From: an uncultured Clostridia bacterium | GTDB lineage: Bacteria > Bacillota > Clostridia > Christensenellales > Aristaeellaceae | Direction: 5' to 3' | NCBI GenBank assembly: GCA_934647235.1 | Contig: CAKUFG010000009.1 | Coordinates: forward strand, 32,886 to 96,885 | Length of the DNA: 64,000 bases | In this document: piece after piece, positions 40,332-49,028 of the stretch | How the letters are laid out: each line of letters opens with the position of its first letter | Position numbering within the stretch: position 1 is the first letter of the stretch | The notes under the pieces: model-generated | What the model was told of the DNA's origin: nothing | Seen by the model: only the letters and a program-made list of their open reading frames with translations | The model's database searches: none | Made by a program: the position numbers and the translations under genes

Positions 40332-41321
40332 TCAATCGCGTTTCAGGGCGGAATCGAAGCTGAAGGTGGAGGGCTCAAAGTTGATCTGGCTGGCATACTC
40401 AAACGCCTCGGTCGCGCCGAAGATGCGCTCCATGCCGCTGTCCTCCCACTCCACGCACAGGGGGCCGTGATAGCCCATCTGGTTCAGCTCGCGGATGATG
40501 CCGTCAAAGTCCACATCGCCATGGCCCAGGGATACAAAGTTCCAGCCGCGGCGCGTATCGCCAAACTCAATATGAGAGCCCAGAATGCCCGCGCGGCCAT
40601 CCTGGCGGAGCTTCACATCCTTGAGATGGACGTGATAGATGCGATCGGCAAAGTCATGCAGGAAGGTCTGCGGATCCACGCCCTGCCACAGCAGATGGCT
40701 GGGGTCAAAGTTCAGGCCCAGGGTGGGACGATAATCCAGCGTTTCCAGCAGGCGCTTGGTGCTGTAATAGTCAAAGGCGATCTCGGTGGGATGCACCTCC
40801 AGCGCCAGCTTCACGCCGCATTCATCATAGATATCAAAGATGGGCGTCCACAGCTCCTTGATCTTCTGGAAGCCGGCCTCCACCATTTCAGGCGTGGTCT
40901 GCGGGAAGGAATACCACATCGCCCAGATGGGAGAGCCCAGGAAGCAGGTGACCACCTTGACGTTAAGGAGCTTGGCCGCATAGGCGACGTTCTTCATTTC
41001 CTCAATGGCCCAGGCGCGGATGGCCTCGGGATTGCCCTTGCAGTGCGCGGGGGCAAAGTTGTCCAGGCGGGGATCCCAGTTATCGCCCACGCACTGGCCG
41101 ATCAGGTGCGCGGAAATCGCGCCGATGTGCATGTCGTACTTGTTCAGGGTTTCGTCGATCTGATCACGATAGGCTGCGTCGGTCAGCACGCGGCGGACAT
41201 CCAGATGCGCCTGCGTAGCAATTTCAATGCCGTTATAGCCGATTTCGTGCATGGTTTTGCACAGTTCCTCCAGGGTAAGATCGCCAAACTGGCCGGAGCA
41301 GATATTGATGGGGCGCTTCAT
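40332..41321 (-). CDS. sugar phosphate isomerase/epimerase (xylose isomerase-like TIM barrel)
   Basis: 329 residues of the AP-endonuclease-2/xylose-isomerase TIM-barrel family. The start reads NICSGQFGDLTLEELCK, with metal-site acidic and His residues in LALEVHPTEIAFD (Glu, His), LGLNFDPSHLLWQ (Asp, His), IYHVHLKDV (His) and LCVEWEDSG (Glu). These proteins act on sugar phosphates, inositols or related polyols (IolE/IolI, YcjR relatives); the substrate is not identifiable. TTTTTCCTCCTTT on the plus strand gives a strong ribosome binding site. It lies alone, between the stem-loop element and glnN. Confidence 0.88.
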   Translation of the reverse strand: MKRPINICSGQFGDLTLEELCKTMHEIGYNGIEIATQAHLDVRRVLTDAAYRDQIDETLNKYDMHIGAISAHLIGQCVGDNWDPRLDNFAPAHCKGNPEAIRAWAIEEMKNVAYAAKLLNVKVVTCFLGSPIWAMWYSFPQTTPEMVEAGFQKIKELWTPIFDIYDECGVKLALEVHPTEIAFDYYSTKRLLETLDYRPTLGLNFDPSHLLWQGVDPQTFLHDFADRIYHVHLKDVKLRQDGRAGILGSHIEFGDTRRGWNFVSLGHGDVDFDGIIRELNQMGYHGPLCVEWEDSGMERIFGATEAFEYASQINFEPSTFSFDSALKRD

Positions 41322-41452
41322 TGTTTTTCCTCCTTTGATTTTTCATGTTATTTACGATCCGCCTGCGCGGAGAAATGCCATTAAAAAATAGGCTGCTTTC
41401 ATTGTAAGGAAAGCAGCCCGTTTCGTCAATGCTTATTTTCACTATAAAGGTG

Positions 41453-43522
41453 TCATTTTACGCTAAACAGCAGCTCGCCATAGGACGGGAAGGGCCACGC
41501 ATCCGCGGGCATGCGCACCTCCATCGCGTCCGCCGCCTCGCGCAGGCTTCGCATGGCAGGCAGCACCTCGTCGCGGTATAGATCGGCCGCATGCTCGTCC
41601 GCCCCGCCGGCCGTATGCTCCAGCGCGGTCTCCAGGCGGCAGCGCGCGTCGTAGGCGTCGTCCAGCAGCTTGCTCAGCAGCGTTAGCGTTTCCTGCTCGT
41701 AGCGGCCTGCGCGGTGGCTCAGCCGCTCAGTCAGCGTATCGCAATAGGCGCTCACGGCAGGCAGGATATCGCGATCCGCCATTTCCAGCATGGTCACAGC
41801 CTCGATGCGCGTCACCTTGCAATAGTTTTCCGCCATGATGGCGCAGCGGGCGCGCATTTCGGCTGCGGAAAATACCTTGTGCGTTTCAAAGAGCGCAACG
41901 TTCTTGTCGGTTACATAGTGCGGCAGGCAATCGGGCGTGGTGGGCAGATTGCTCAGCCCGCGGCGGGCGGCCTCCTGCACCCAGGCATCATCGTAGCCGT
42001 TGCCGTTAAAGATAATGCGCTTGTGCGCGCGGATGGTATCCCGGATCAGGGTATGCAGGGTATCCTCAAAGCCATCGGCCTTTTCCAGGATATCGGCATA
42101 CTGGCGCAGGGACTCGGCCACGGCCGTATTGAGGGCGATGTTGCAGCCCGAAATGGACATGGGCGCGCCCACCGAGCGGAATTCAAACTTATTGCCGGTA
42201 AAGGCAAAGGGCGATGTGCGGTTGCGGTCGGTGGTATCGCGCGGAAAGCGTGGCAGGGTATGCACGCCCACGCGCAGCAGCTCCTTTTCCTTCGTGCCCA
42301 CGGGCGTATCGTTTTCAATGGCCTCCAGGATGCCCGTCAGCTCGTCGCCCAGGAACACGCTCATGATGGCCGGCGGCGCTTCGCTGGCGCCCAGGCGGCA
42401 ATCGTTGCCCGCGCTGGCCACGGTGATGCGCATCATCTCCTGATAATCATCCATGGCCTGCAGCACCGCGCACAGGAACAGCAAAAACTGCGCGTTCTCG
42501 CTGGGCGTATCCCCCGGCTCCATCAGGTTGACCCCGGTATCGGTGACCAGCGACCAGTTGTTGTGCTTGCCCGAACCGTTTACGCCCGCAAAGGGCTTTT
42601 CGTGCAGCAGGCACACCATGCCATGCTTCTGGGCCACCTTTTTCATTATTTCCATGGTCAGCTGATTATGATCGGCGGCAATATTGACCACGCTGTGGAT
42701 GGGCGCAAGCTCATGCTGCGCGGGAGCCACCTCGTTATGCTCGGTCTTGGCCGACACGCCCAGCTTCCACAGTTCGCTGTTGAGCTCATGCATAAAGGCC
42801 GCCACACGGGGCTTGACCACGCCGTAATAATGATCGTCCAGCTCCTGACCCTTGGGCGGCTTCGCGCCGTAGAGGGTGCGGCCGGTATACAGGATATCGC
42901 GGCGCTTGGACAGCATATCGGCGTCGATCAGGAAATACTCCTGCTCCGGGCCGACGCTGGGACGCACGGAATGCACATCGTCATGGCCGAACAGCTTTAC
43001 AATGCGCATGGCCTGGCGGTTGAGCGCCTCCATGGAGCGCAGCAGCGGGGTTTTTTTATCCAGCGCTTCGCCGCCATAGCTGCAGAACGCCGTGGGAATG
43101 CACAGCACGCCGTCCTTGATAAAGGCGTAGCTGTTGGGATCCCAGGCCGTATAGCCGCGGGCCTCAAAGGTGGCGCGCAGGCCGCCCGAGGGGAAGGAGG
43201 AAGCGTCCGGCTCGCCCTGGATCAGCTCCTTGCCCGAAAACTCCATGATGGCGCGGCCGTCGTCCGTGGGACGCAGAAACGCCTCGTGCTTTTCAGCGGT
43301 GATGCCCGTCATGGGCTGGAACCAGTGCGTATAGTGGGTAGCGCCCTTTTCAATGGCCCAGTTCTTCATGGCCTCGGCCACCGCGCCCGCCACCGCAGGA
43401 TCCAGCTTATGCCCGCCGCGCACGGTGCGCTTGAGCGCGCGATACACATCGCCGGGCAGGCGCTGTCGCATCACGCTGCTTGAAAATACCATTGATCCGA
43501 AACTGTCTGCCGCATTGCCCAT
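41453..43522 (-). CDS. glnN: glutamine synthetase type III
   Basis: 689 residues, the typical length of GSIII. The start is the ATG at 43522, ten bases after AAAGGA. N-terminal GSIII domain: MGNAADSFGSMVFSSSVM. Catalytic segments: GATHYTHWFQPMTG, VGPEQEYFLID, AKTEHNEVAPAQHELAP, GVNGSGKHNNWSL and RLGASEAPPAIMSVFLG. It makes glutamine from glutamate and ammonia with ATP as a cytoplasmic oligomer. Transcription comes from a perfect consensus promoter (TTGACA-17-TATAAT, 43609-43581) facing away from guaA. The pairing is sensible because GMP synthase consumes glutamine. Confidence 0.97.
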   Translation of the reverse strand: MGNAADSFGSMVFSSSVMRQRLPGDVYRALKRTVRGGHKLDPAVAGAVAEAMKNWAIEKGATHYTHWFQPMTGITAEKHEAFLRPTDDGRAIMEFSGKELIQGEPDASSFPSGGLRATFEARGYTAWDPNSYAFIKDGVLCIPTAFCSYGGEALDKKTPLLRSMEALNRQAMRIVKLFGHDDVHSVRPSVGPEQEYFLIDADMLSKRRDILYTGRTLYGAKPPKGQELDDHYYGVVKPRVAAFMHELNSELWKLGVSAKTEHNEVAPAQHELAPIHSVVNIAADHNQLTMEIMKKVAQKHGMVCLLHEKPFAGVNGSGKHNNWSLVTDTGVNLMEPGDTPSENAQFLLFLCAVLQAMDDYQEMMRITVASAGNDCRLGASEAPPAIMSVFLGDELTGILEAIENDTPVGTKEKELLRVGVHTLPRFPRDTTDRNRTSPFAFTGNKFEFRSVGAPMSISGCNIALNTAVAESLRQYADILEKADGFEDTLHTLIRDTIRAHKRIIFNGNGYDDAWVQEAARRGLSNLPTTPDCLPHYVTDKNVALFETHKVFSAAEMRARCAIMAENYCKVTRIEAVTMLEMADRDILPAVSAYCDTLTERLSHRAGRYEQETLTLLSKLLDDAYDARCRLETALEHTAGGADEHAADLYRDEVLPAMRSLREAADAMEVRMPADAWPFPSYGELLFSVK

Positions 43523-43580
43523 GAGACGCACGTCCTTTCATCTTATATTGGCGGCTTTATATCGCCGCACAATGAAGCGA

Positions 43581-43609
43581 ATTATAGGCAATCCAGCGCG
43601 TTTTGTCAA
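43581..43609 (-). promoter_or_regulatory. consensus sigma-A promoter of glnN
   Basis: Minus strand: TTGACA (43609-43604), 17-bp spacer, TATAAT (43586-43581). All twelve positions match consensus. Confidence 0.9.
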
Positions 43610-43667
43610 TAGCAGCGGGCGTTGTTTTTATGTTGTTTCCGGAAAGAAATTTGTGTATTTTGGGGCA

Positions 43668-43696
43668 TTGACAAGCCCGTGCGCCGGCCCTATAAT
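43668..43696 (+). promoter_or_regulatory. consensus sigma-A promoter of guaA
   Basis: TTGACA (43668-43673), 17-bp spacer, TATAAT (43691-43696), all twelve positions consensus. It gives a leader of about 205 nt before guaA and diverges from the glnN promoter only 58 bp away. Confidence 0.9.
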
Positions 43697-43734
43697 AGTT
43701 AATTGTAAATGTATCTCGAAAGGGGAGATGACGC

Positions 43735-43830
43735 ATGCTCGGACGCTTCCTGTGCCAGACGACGCCCGTGCGCGCGGCTGTCGCCCCGATGAAGGGCGGC
43801 TTTCCCGCCGAGCGCATCACTGCCGGTTGA
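43735..43830 (+). CDS. 31-codon leader peptide upstream of guaA
   Basis: Short frame behind AAAGGGGAG with correct spacing. It encodes MLGRFLCQTTPVRAAVAPMK and 11 further residues ending ERITAG. The stop codon TGA (43828-43830) lies in the loop of a GCCGG-TTGA-CCGGC hairpin whose right arm is also the left arm of the following terminator stem. This is the geometry of ribosome-controlled attenuation. The peptide has no obvious run of one regulatory amino acid, so what stalls the ribosome, if anything, is unclear. Confidence 0.5.
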   Translation: MLGRFLCQTTPVRAAVAPMKGGFPAERITAG

Positions 43831-43876
43831 CCGGCTCGTTTTTCCGCCATGCGGAAGAGGGAGCCGGATTTTCTTG
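43822..43876 (+). terminator. candidate attenuator in the guaA leader
   Basis: Terminator: CCGGCTC (43831-43837) pairs with GAGCCGG (43861-43867), with an inner CCGC/GCGG stem, then ATTTTCTTGTATTT. A competing hairpin GCCGG/CCGGC (43822-43835) uses the same CCGGC. The two are mutually exclusive. No purine-riboswitch core is recognisable. Confidence 0.6.
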
Positions 43877-43910
43877 TATTTAGGCATGGGGAAGGAAAGG
43901 TTGGGAGCAG

Positions 43911-45437
43911 ATGTATCAGACAGTCATCATTCTTGATTTCGGCGGCCAGTATAAGGAGCTGATCGCCCGCCGCGTGCGCGAGCTGGGCGTATACAGTGAG
44001 ATCTGGCCCTGCGATACCCCGCTGGAAAAGATCCGCGCGGCCAATCCTATCGGCGTCATCTTTACCGGCGGCCCGGACAATGTGTACGCGCCCGCCGCGC
44101 CCGCGTGCGATCGCGGCGTGTTTGAGCTGGGCGTGCCGGTGCTGGGCATCTGCTACGGCATGCAGTTCATGTGCCACTCCCTGGGCGGCCAGGTATCCCC
44201 CTGCGATAAGAGCGAATACGGCGTTGTAGATACCCGCCTGACGGGCGAAAGCCGTTTCTTCGGCGATCTGGGCAAGGCGCAGCGCGTGCTGATGAGCCAC
44301 ACCGATTACGTTTCCGCCGCGCCCGAAGGCTTTGTCGTTACCGCCCAGACCAGCCTGTGCCCCGCCGCAGCCATGGAGTGCCCTCAGCGCAATCTTTACG
44401 CCGTGCAGTTCCATCCTGAAGTGGAAAACACGGTAAACGGCAAGCCCATGCTGCGCCGCTTCCTGTATGAAATCTGCGGCGCGACGGGCGATTATAACAT
44501 GAACGATTATCTGGAGCGCGAAATGGAGGCCGTACGCGCCCAGGTGGGCGACAAGCGCGTGCTGCTGGGTCTGTCCGGCGGCGTGGATTCCTCCGTCTGC
44601 GCGGCGCTGCTCTCCCGCGCCATCCCTGGCCGCCTCACCTGCATCTATATTGATCACGGCTTCATGCGCAAAAACGAAACCGAAGAAGTACGCGCCGCGT
44701 TTGCCGGCCGCGCGCTGGATCTGCGCATCATTGACGCCAGCGAACAGTTTTTGAAGGCGCTGGAGGGCGTAACCGACCCGGAGGAAAAGCGCAAGCGCAT
44801 CGGCCGCGAGTTTGTGCGCGCCTTTGAAAAGGCCGCGCGCGACTGCGGCAATCCCTCCTTCCTGGCTCAGGGCACCATCTATCCCGACGTGGTAGAATCG
44901 GGCAGCAAGAACAAATCCGCTGTCATCAAGAGCCACCACAACGTGGGCGGTCTGCCCAAGGACATGAGCTTTGAAGGCGTGGTAGAGCCCCTGCGCGGCC
45001 TGTTCAAGGACGAAGTACGCGCGCTGGGCCGCATGCTGGGCCTGCCCAAGACGCTGGTGGAGCGTCAGCCCTTCCCCGGCCCCGGCCTGGCCATCCGCGT
45101 AATCGGCGAGGTAACGCGCGAGCGCCTGCACATCCTGCGCGAGGCCGACGCCATCGTGCGCGAGGAAATCCGCCGCAGCCGCGTCAAAGCCGATCAGTAC
45201 TTCTGCGTGCTGACCAACGTGCGCTCTGTCGGCGTGATGGGCGACTTCCGTACCTATGACTACACCCTGGCCATCCGCGCCGTGCGTACCAATGACTTTA
45301 TGACCTGCGAGTACGCCCGCCTGCCCCATACCCTGCTGAGCCGTATGTCCACCCGCATCACCAACGAGGTGCAGGGCGTGAACCGCGTGGTGTACGATAT
45401 CACCGGCAAGCCCCCGGCAACGATTGAGTGGGAATAA
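43911..45437 (+). CDS. guaA: GMP synthase (glutamine-hydrolysing)
   Basis: 508 residues converting XMP to GMP with glutamine and ATP. The glutaminase domain (1-190) has the nucleophile Cys in GICYGMQFMCHSLGG and the catalytic His/Glu in VQFHPEVENT. The ATP pyrophosphatase domain (about 205-390) has the PP-loop LLGLSGGVDSSVCAAL. The C-terminal dimerisation domain contains ERQPFPGPGLAIR and ends NRVVYDITGKPPATIEWE, the invariant GuaA C-terminus. It follows a structured leader with a short peptide frame and ends at a strong terminator. Confidence 0.98.
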   Translation: MYQTVIILDFGGQYKELIARRVRELGVYSEIWPCDTPLEKIRAANPIGVIFTGGPDNVYAPAAPACDRGVFELGVPVLGICYGMQFMCHSLGGQVSPCDKSEYGVVDTRLTGESRFFGDLGKAQRVLMSHTDYVSAAPEGFVVTAQTSLCPAAAMECPQRNLYAVQFHPEVENTVNGKPMLRRFLYEICGATGDYNMNDYLEREMEAVRAQVGDKRVLLGLSGGVDSSVCAALLSRAIPGRLTCIYIDHGFMRKNETEEVRAAFAGRALDLRIIDASEQFLKALEGVTDPEEKRKRIGREFVRAFEKAARDCGNPSFLAQGTIYPDVVESGSKNKSAVIKSHHNVGGLPKDMSFEGVVEPLRGLFKDEVRALGRMLGLPKTLVERQPFPGPGLAIRVIGEVTRERLHILREADAIVREEIRRSRVKADQYFCVLTNVRSVGVMGDFRTYDYTLAIRAVRTNDFMTCEYARLPHTLLSRMSTRITNEVQGVNRVVYDITGKPPATIEWE

Positions 45438-45452
45438 TCACCAAAACAAACC

Positions 45453-45490
45453 AGCGCTATCTGCTTTCAATGAAGTCAGATAGCGCTTTT
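45453..45490. terminator. terminator of guaA
   Basis: Perfect 11-bp stem AGCGCTATCTG/CAGATAGCGCT, then TTTTAATAT. Confidence 0.9.
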
Positions 45491-45500
45491 AATATATTTA

Positions 45501-45908
45501 TTATAGATCGTACCTTACGCCATGAGAAAGCAGCACGCCGTCCATCAGCGCAATGCGCAAAATGATGGTATCGGGATCGGCAAAATCACTGTGGCCGTTA
45601 TCAATCCAGGCAGAAAACGCAGCTTTCAGTTTTTCTGCGATGGCACGGTTTTCGTTTTTACCAAACCAACCCAGGCTCTCCGCATGCCCATGCGCAGTGA
45701 ACCATTCGCCCGCGATGGCGACGACGGGATTGCGCCTGATCTGCCGCATCTTGTTTGACAGCGCATGCGTGATCACATAAAATGCGCCGTTTTCATAGTG
45801 AGCATTGACAAAGCGGACATACGGCGTTGTTCCCTCCAGGGTGGACAGCGCAATCACCGCGTCCCCGCCGAAGCGTTCCAGCATGATTCGTTCAGCTTCC
45901 TGATTCAT
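45501..45908 (-). CDS. pyridoxamine 5'-phosphate oxidase-like flavin-binding protein
   Basis: 135 residues of the FMN-binding split-barrel fold: MLERFGGDAVIALSTLEGTT, PYVRFVNAHYENGAFYVIT, ALSNKMRQIRRNPVVAIAGEWF, then a helix ENRAIAEKLKAAFSAWI and closing strand DTIILRIALMDG. Members include general stress FMN or F420 reductases and haem-utilisation proteins; the substrate is unknown. It is the last gene of the long minus-strand run that extends back to 59.8 kb, ending near the guaA terminator. Confidence 0.8.
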   Translation of the reverse strand: MNQEAERIMLERFGGDAVIALSTLEGTTPYVRFVNAHYENGAFYVITHALSNKMRQIRRNPVVAIAGEWFTAHGHAESLGWFGKNENRAIAEKLKAAFSAWIDNGHSDFADPDTIILRIALMDGVLLSHGVRYDL

Positions 45909-45956
45909 TCTGCATTCCCCCGTATAGAAAAAGCTGGTCTTCTGGCAGCTATTTGC

Positions 45957-46454
45957 TCACTCCGCAAAGGACTGCCGATAGGCCGGCAGCACGCGCTTCC
46001 AGAACGCCAGCCCGCTGATCAGCAGCAGCGCGCCGAAAAGGCACCTGGCTGCCCACTCCGGGCAAATCAGGGCGATGCCGTTCATATCCCCGCCGCCGAA
46101 CAGGCCGCACAGCACGCTCAGATACAGCGGGTCGATCAGCAGAAGGGCAATCGTGATGTAATACAGCGCTGCGCGCAGCAGCTTGCTCCGGGCGCGGCAG
46201 ATTCTCCCGGCCAGCGCCGTCAGCAAGCAGCCTGCGCAGAACGTCGCCAGCGCGCCCACCAGGCAGAATACGCCCAGCTGCGCATCCGTCATGCGCTCCG
46301 CATAAACGTCAATCTGCACGCCAAGCCCCAGCAGGTTGATTTGCTTAAACACGCCCGTCAGCAGGGCATACAGCAAATGTGCGCCCTCATGAACCAGATA
46401 ATAGGCGATCACCGCCGCCAGAATACCGATGTATTGCCGCGCTCGCTTTGACAT
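45957..46454 (-). CDS. membrane protein with HEGAH motif (M50-like)
   Basis: 165 residues from MSKRARQYIG (GGGGGA seven bases upstream). It has four to five helices. The first contains YYLVHEGAHLLYALLTGVF, an HExxH zinc-protease motif inside the membrane as in M50 site-2 proteases and their small relatives. No second-half NPDG-type motif is visible, so it may be an inactive or minimal relative. Neighbours are an ICMT-like methyltransferase and a flavoprotein on the same strand. Confidence 0.6.
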   Translation of the reverse strand: MSKRARQYIGILAAVIAYYLVHEGAHLLYALLTGVFKQINLLGLGVQIDVYAERMTDAQLGVFCLVGALATFCAGCLLTALAGRICRARSKLLRAALYYITIALLLIDPLYLSVLCGLFGGGDMNGIALICPEWAARCLFGALLLISGLAFWKRVLPAYRQSFAE

Positions 46455-46474
46455 GTTCATTCCCCCATGTTTCG

Positions 46475-47074
46475 TTATTTTCTGCCCAGGTAGCGGAACA
46501 CATGGCGGCAATACTCCTGATAGGGCGCGCCGAAGGTATCCGCAAGATAGCGTTCCTCCTGCAATATCTGCAGGTGAAGCATGATGATGGCAAAAGCGGA
46601 AAAGCCCAGCGTCAGCAGGTTGCCATATATCAGCAGTACGCCGATATACATCAGATCAAAGCCCAGAAAGGCCGGGTTGCGGCTGAAGCGGTAAATGCCA
46701 TCCGTAACCAGCTCGGTCTTGTCCTTGTCAGGAATGCCTGCCCGCCAGCTATCCCGCATGCACAGGACGGACAGCAGAAAGACGACATCGCCTACCATGC
46801 CGATGCAAAAGCCGGTAAACCTTGCGCCTGCGGGAAGATGGTTCCAGCCAAAGGCAATGGACGTCAGCTGCGCGATGGGCGCGCCCAGCGTAGCGACGCT
46901 CATCAGCATTTCGACCGTATGAACGTTGGTCTCCTTCCTGCGGCCGATCTGCCGGGTCTGGATACCGCGGTGCTTCTGCGCCAGCATTTTGGCAAAATAA
47001 ACGCCGTAGAAAAACGCCAGCACCAACAGCGCCAGCGCCGCATACGGCAGCCTGTCCTCCAGCGGGTATTGCAT
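46475..47074 (-). CDS. isoprenylcysteine carboxyl methyltransferase-family membrane protein
   Basis: 199 residues, five helices. The C-terminal cofactor-binding signature is intact: TDGIYRFSRNPAFLGFDLMYIG (residues about 125-146), then ILQEERYLADTFGAPYQEYC. Bacterial members of this ICMT/PEMT-like group methylate unknown lipid or small hydrophobic substrates. AAAGGA precedes the ATG. It starts 20 bp upstream of the HEGAH protein gene, within the same-strand run. Confidence 0.85.
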   Translation of the reverse strand: MQYPLEDRLPYAALALLVLAFFYGVYFAKMLAQKHRGIQTRQIGRRKETNVHTVEMLMSVATLGAPIAQLTSIAFGWNHLPAGARFTGFCIGMVGDVVFLLSVLCMRDSWRAGIPDKDKTELVTDGIYRFSRNPAFLGFDLMYIGVLLIYGNLLTLGFSAFAIIMLHLQILQEERYLADTFGAPYQEYCRHVFRYLGRK

Positions 47075-47102
47075 GACTTATCCGTCCTTTCCAATTCTTC
47101 GC

Positions 47103-48068
47103 TTACGCCATGGCCGAAACCGCCGCGATAAACGCCCTCGGATTTTCAATGTGAATTGCGTGCCCGCAGTCAAAGCGAACAATGGCGCAATTGGGGATCA
47201 ATCCCCATACGTGCTGCAGATCGTCCTCGCTCAATGCCGCCATCAGAAGACCATCCTGGCCGACGGCGGTTTTCGCCTTCAGAAACAGGGTCTTGCAGCG
47301 AATGCCGCGCAGCAGCTCCTCGTGCGCGATTCCGGCATGAAAGCTGTCGGTATAAAACTCCTCGCCAAATCGGGGATCATAGCCGTTCATGCCCTGATAA
47401 GCCGCCAGCCCTGCCTTGGGCCAGAAGGGCACGCGCAGGTTCTGATCAGGGTGCTTTTTGCGATATTTCGCTGCCGACGCAATCAGCTTGGGCCGCACCT
47501 TCCGCCGCGCCTTTTCAGGGAAAAGCTCCCAGATGCGCTGATGGGCAAAGTAATACAGCACAAAGTCCGCTTCCTCGCGCTGATTCAGAAAATCATGGCA
47601 GATCGTGGACAAGTCCACATAGTTGAAGGACTGCTTCCGCCGCTCGCCCTGACAGGAAAAGAACGGCGCATCCTCCAGAATCAGACCGCTGCATAGATCG
47701 CTGTGGGCGGCGACATAGGCGGCAATCAGCCCGCCGGAGGAATGCCCCAGCAGGCAGACGGGAGCCTTGACCACCTCGCGGATCAGGGCGATCACCGCGT
47801 CGCCGATATCCACGATGTTATACCTTGACGCATCGTGCAGGCTGCCGCCGTGGCCGTAACAATCCACCGCATACACATGAAAATGCCGCGCAAGCTGCGG
47901 CATAACGCCGAAAAAGCTGGTGCTGTCCACCGCCTGCGCGTGCAGCAGCACCAAGGGCTTTTTATCGTTGGGAATTTCGTAGTATTGAAGGCTGACGTTC
48001 CGGCCTTCGTAGTAGTGTTTTGTGCAATTTCTATCGTTTTTCATCGCGTGCTTCCATTCGCCATTCAT
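47103..48068 (-). CDS. alpha/beta hydrolase
   Basis: 321 residues (or 313 from the ATG at 48044; neither has a strong ribosome binding site). Alpha/beta-hydrolase fold: oxyanion segment KPLVLLHAQAVDSTSFFG, nucleophile elbow LLGHSSGGLIAAY (Ser about 115), and the late His in FDCGHAIHIENPRAF. It is a cytoplasmic esterase or lipase-type enzyme of unknown substrate. It is part of the dense minus-strand accessory run. Confidence 0.85.
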   Translation of the reverse strand: MNGEWKHAMKNDRNCTKHYYEGRNVSLQYYEIPNDKKPLVLLHAQAVDSTSFFGVMPQLARHFHVYAVDCYGHGGSLHDASRYNIVDIGDAVIALIREVVKAPVCLLGHSSGGLIAAYVAAHSDLCSGLILEDAPFFSCQGERRKQSFNYVDLSTICHDFLNQREEADFVLYYFAHQRIWELFPEKARRKVRPKLIASAAKYRKKHPDQNLRVPFWPKAGLAAYQGMNGYDPRFGEEFYTDSFHAGIAHEELLRGIRCKTLFLKAKTAVGQDGLLMAALSEDDLQHVWGLIPNCAIVRFDCGHAIHIENPRAFIAAVSAMA

Positions 48069-48105
48069 GCAGAAATCCGGGCAGCGTTCCTGTCCCCCGC
48101 TTTGC

Positions 48106-48453
48106 TTACTTTGATTCGCTCAGCCGCTTCAGATTTTCAAGAACCGACGGATTGTTTGCGGCGATGCTTCCCAGCGTCGGGCAGCCGTCCATCCGTCCGC
48201 AGTCCGCGCAGGTATCCAGACCCTTTTCCCGCACGCAGCGGCGGATGGGGCAAAGCCTGTCGCAGAACGGCGTTTTTATGCCCCCGATCCGGCAGCCGGT
48301 GCAGTGAATCATTTCCGGCGTGATCGGCACGCCGTTAAGCCTCGTCCACAGGGCGGCGGTTTTTGCGCGCAGGGCGCTGTCGTTTGTCACCGTTGCAATT
48401 CTCGCGTCGCATTTTTCGCAGTCCAGTCCGCAGCAGGCAATCAGTTGATTCAT
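48106..48453 (-). CDS. DUF3795 cysteine-rich protein
   Basis: 115 residues with many paired cysteines: IACCGLDCEKCDAR at the start, IHCTGCRIGGIKTPFCDRLCPIRRC in the middle and DTCADCGRMDGCPTLG near the end. This is the DUF3795 zinc or iron-sulfur-binding family common in anaerobes; the function is unknown. AAAGGAG sets the start. Confidence 0.88.
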   Translation of the reverse strand: MNQLIACCGLDCEKCDARIATVTNDSALRAKTAALWTRLNGVPITPEMIHCTGCRIGGIKTPFCDRLCPIRRCVREKGLDTCADCGRMDGCPTLGSIAANNPSVLENLKRLSESK

Positions 48454-48477
48454 GCGTATTTCTCCTTTGCGCAGCCT

Positions 48478-49014
48478 TCAGGGCGTTTCGTCTTGCCCGG
48501 CAGGGCAGAGGGAGAGATTCATCAGATCAAAATCGATCAGCTCCCCGTTGATTTTGAAAAAGCCGGGAAACGTGCACAGCCTGCGAAAGCCGAATTTTTC
48601 ATACAGCGCAATGGCGCGTTTGTTGTCGCTGCGCACCTCCAGGTTGACCTGCTCCACCCCGGTTTCCCTGGCAAAGGCAAGGATGCGCTCCGTCATGGCG
48701 GAGGCCGCGCCGCAGCCCCAATAGGCTTTTTTCAGGCTGACGCCAAATTCCGCGCGATGGCGCATGCGATTAGCCTTGCGATTGAGGCTGGCGGTGCCGA
48801 TGATCTCGCCGTTTACCTTGGCAAGCAGCTGCAGATGATCACGCGACTGCGCCTGCATATCCAGATAGGCTTGCTCGGCCTCCACATCCAGCAGCACGCC
48901 CTCCGCGCCGAAGCTGAGGTTCTGCGTTTCCCCGCCGACGATTTTCAGATATTCCAGCAGCGCGGCAGCATCCTGCCCCTGCGCGCGGACGATTTCAAAG
49001 GGTGTATCTTTCAT
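48478..49014 (-). CDS. GNAT family N-acetyltransferase
   Basis: 178 residues of the RimJ/RimL-like GNAT fold. The central strand is VNGEIIGTASLNRK, motif A is AEFGVSLKKAYWGCGAASAMTERILAFA with the acetyl-CoA pyrophosphate loop (WGCGAAS), and motif B is NLEVRSDNKRAIALYEKFGFRR. The substrate is unknown. AAAGGAAG precedes the ATG; it starts 15 bp after the DJ-1-like gene stop. Confidence 0.9.
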   Translation of the reverse strand: MKDTPFEIVRAQGQDAAALLEYLKIVGGETQNLSFGAEGVLLDVEAEQAYLDMQAQSRDHLQLLAKVNGEIIGTASLNRKANRMRHRAEFGVSLKKAYWGCGAASAMTERILAFARETGVEQVNLEVRSDNKRAIALYEKFGFRRLCTFPGFFKINGELIDFDLMNLSLCPAGQDETP

Positions 49015-49028
49015 ATAGGGCGCTTCCT

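Noticed and set aside
43697..43910. Purine riboswitch before guaA
   Set aside because: No three-way-junction core with the conserved loop sequences was found; the leader is better described as a short frame with competing hairpins.
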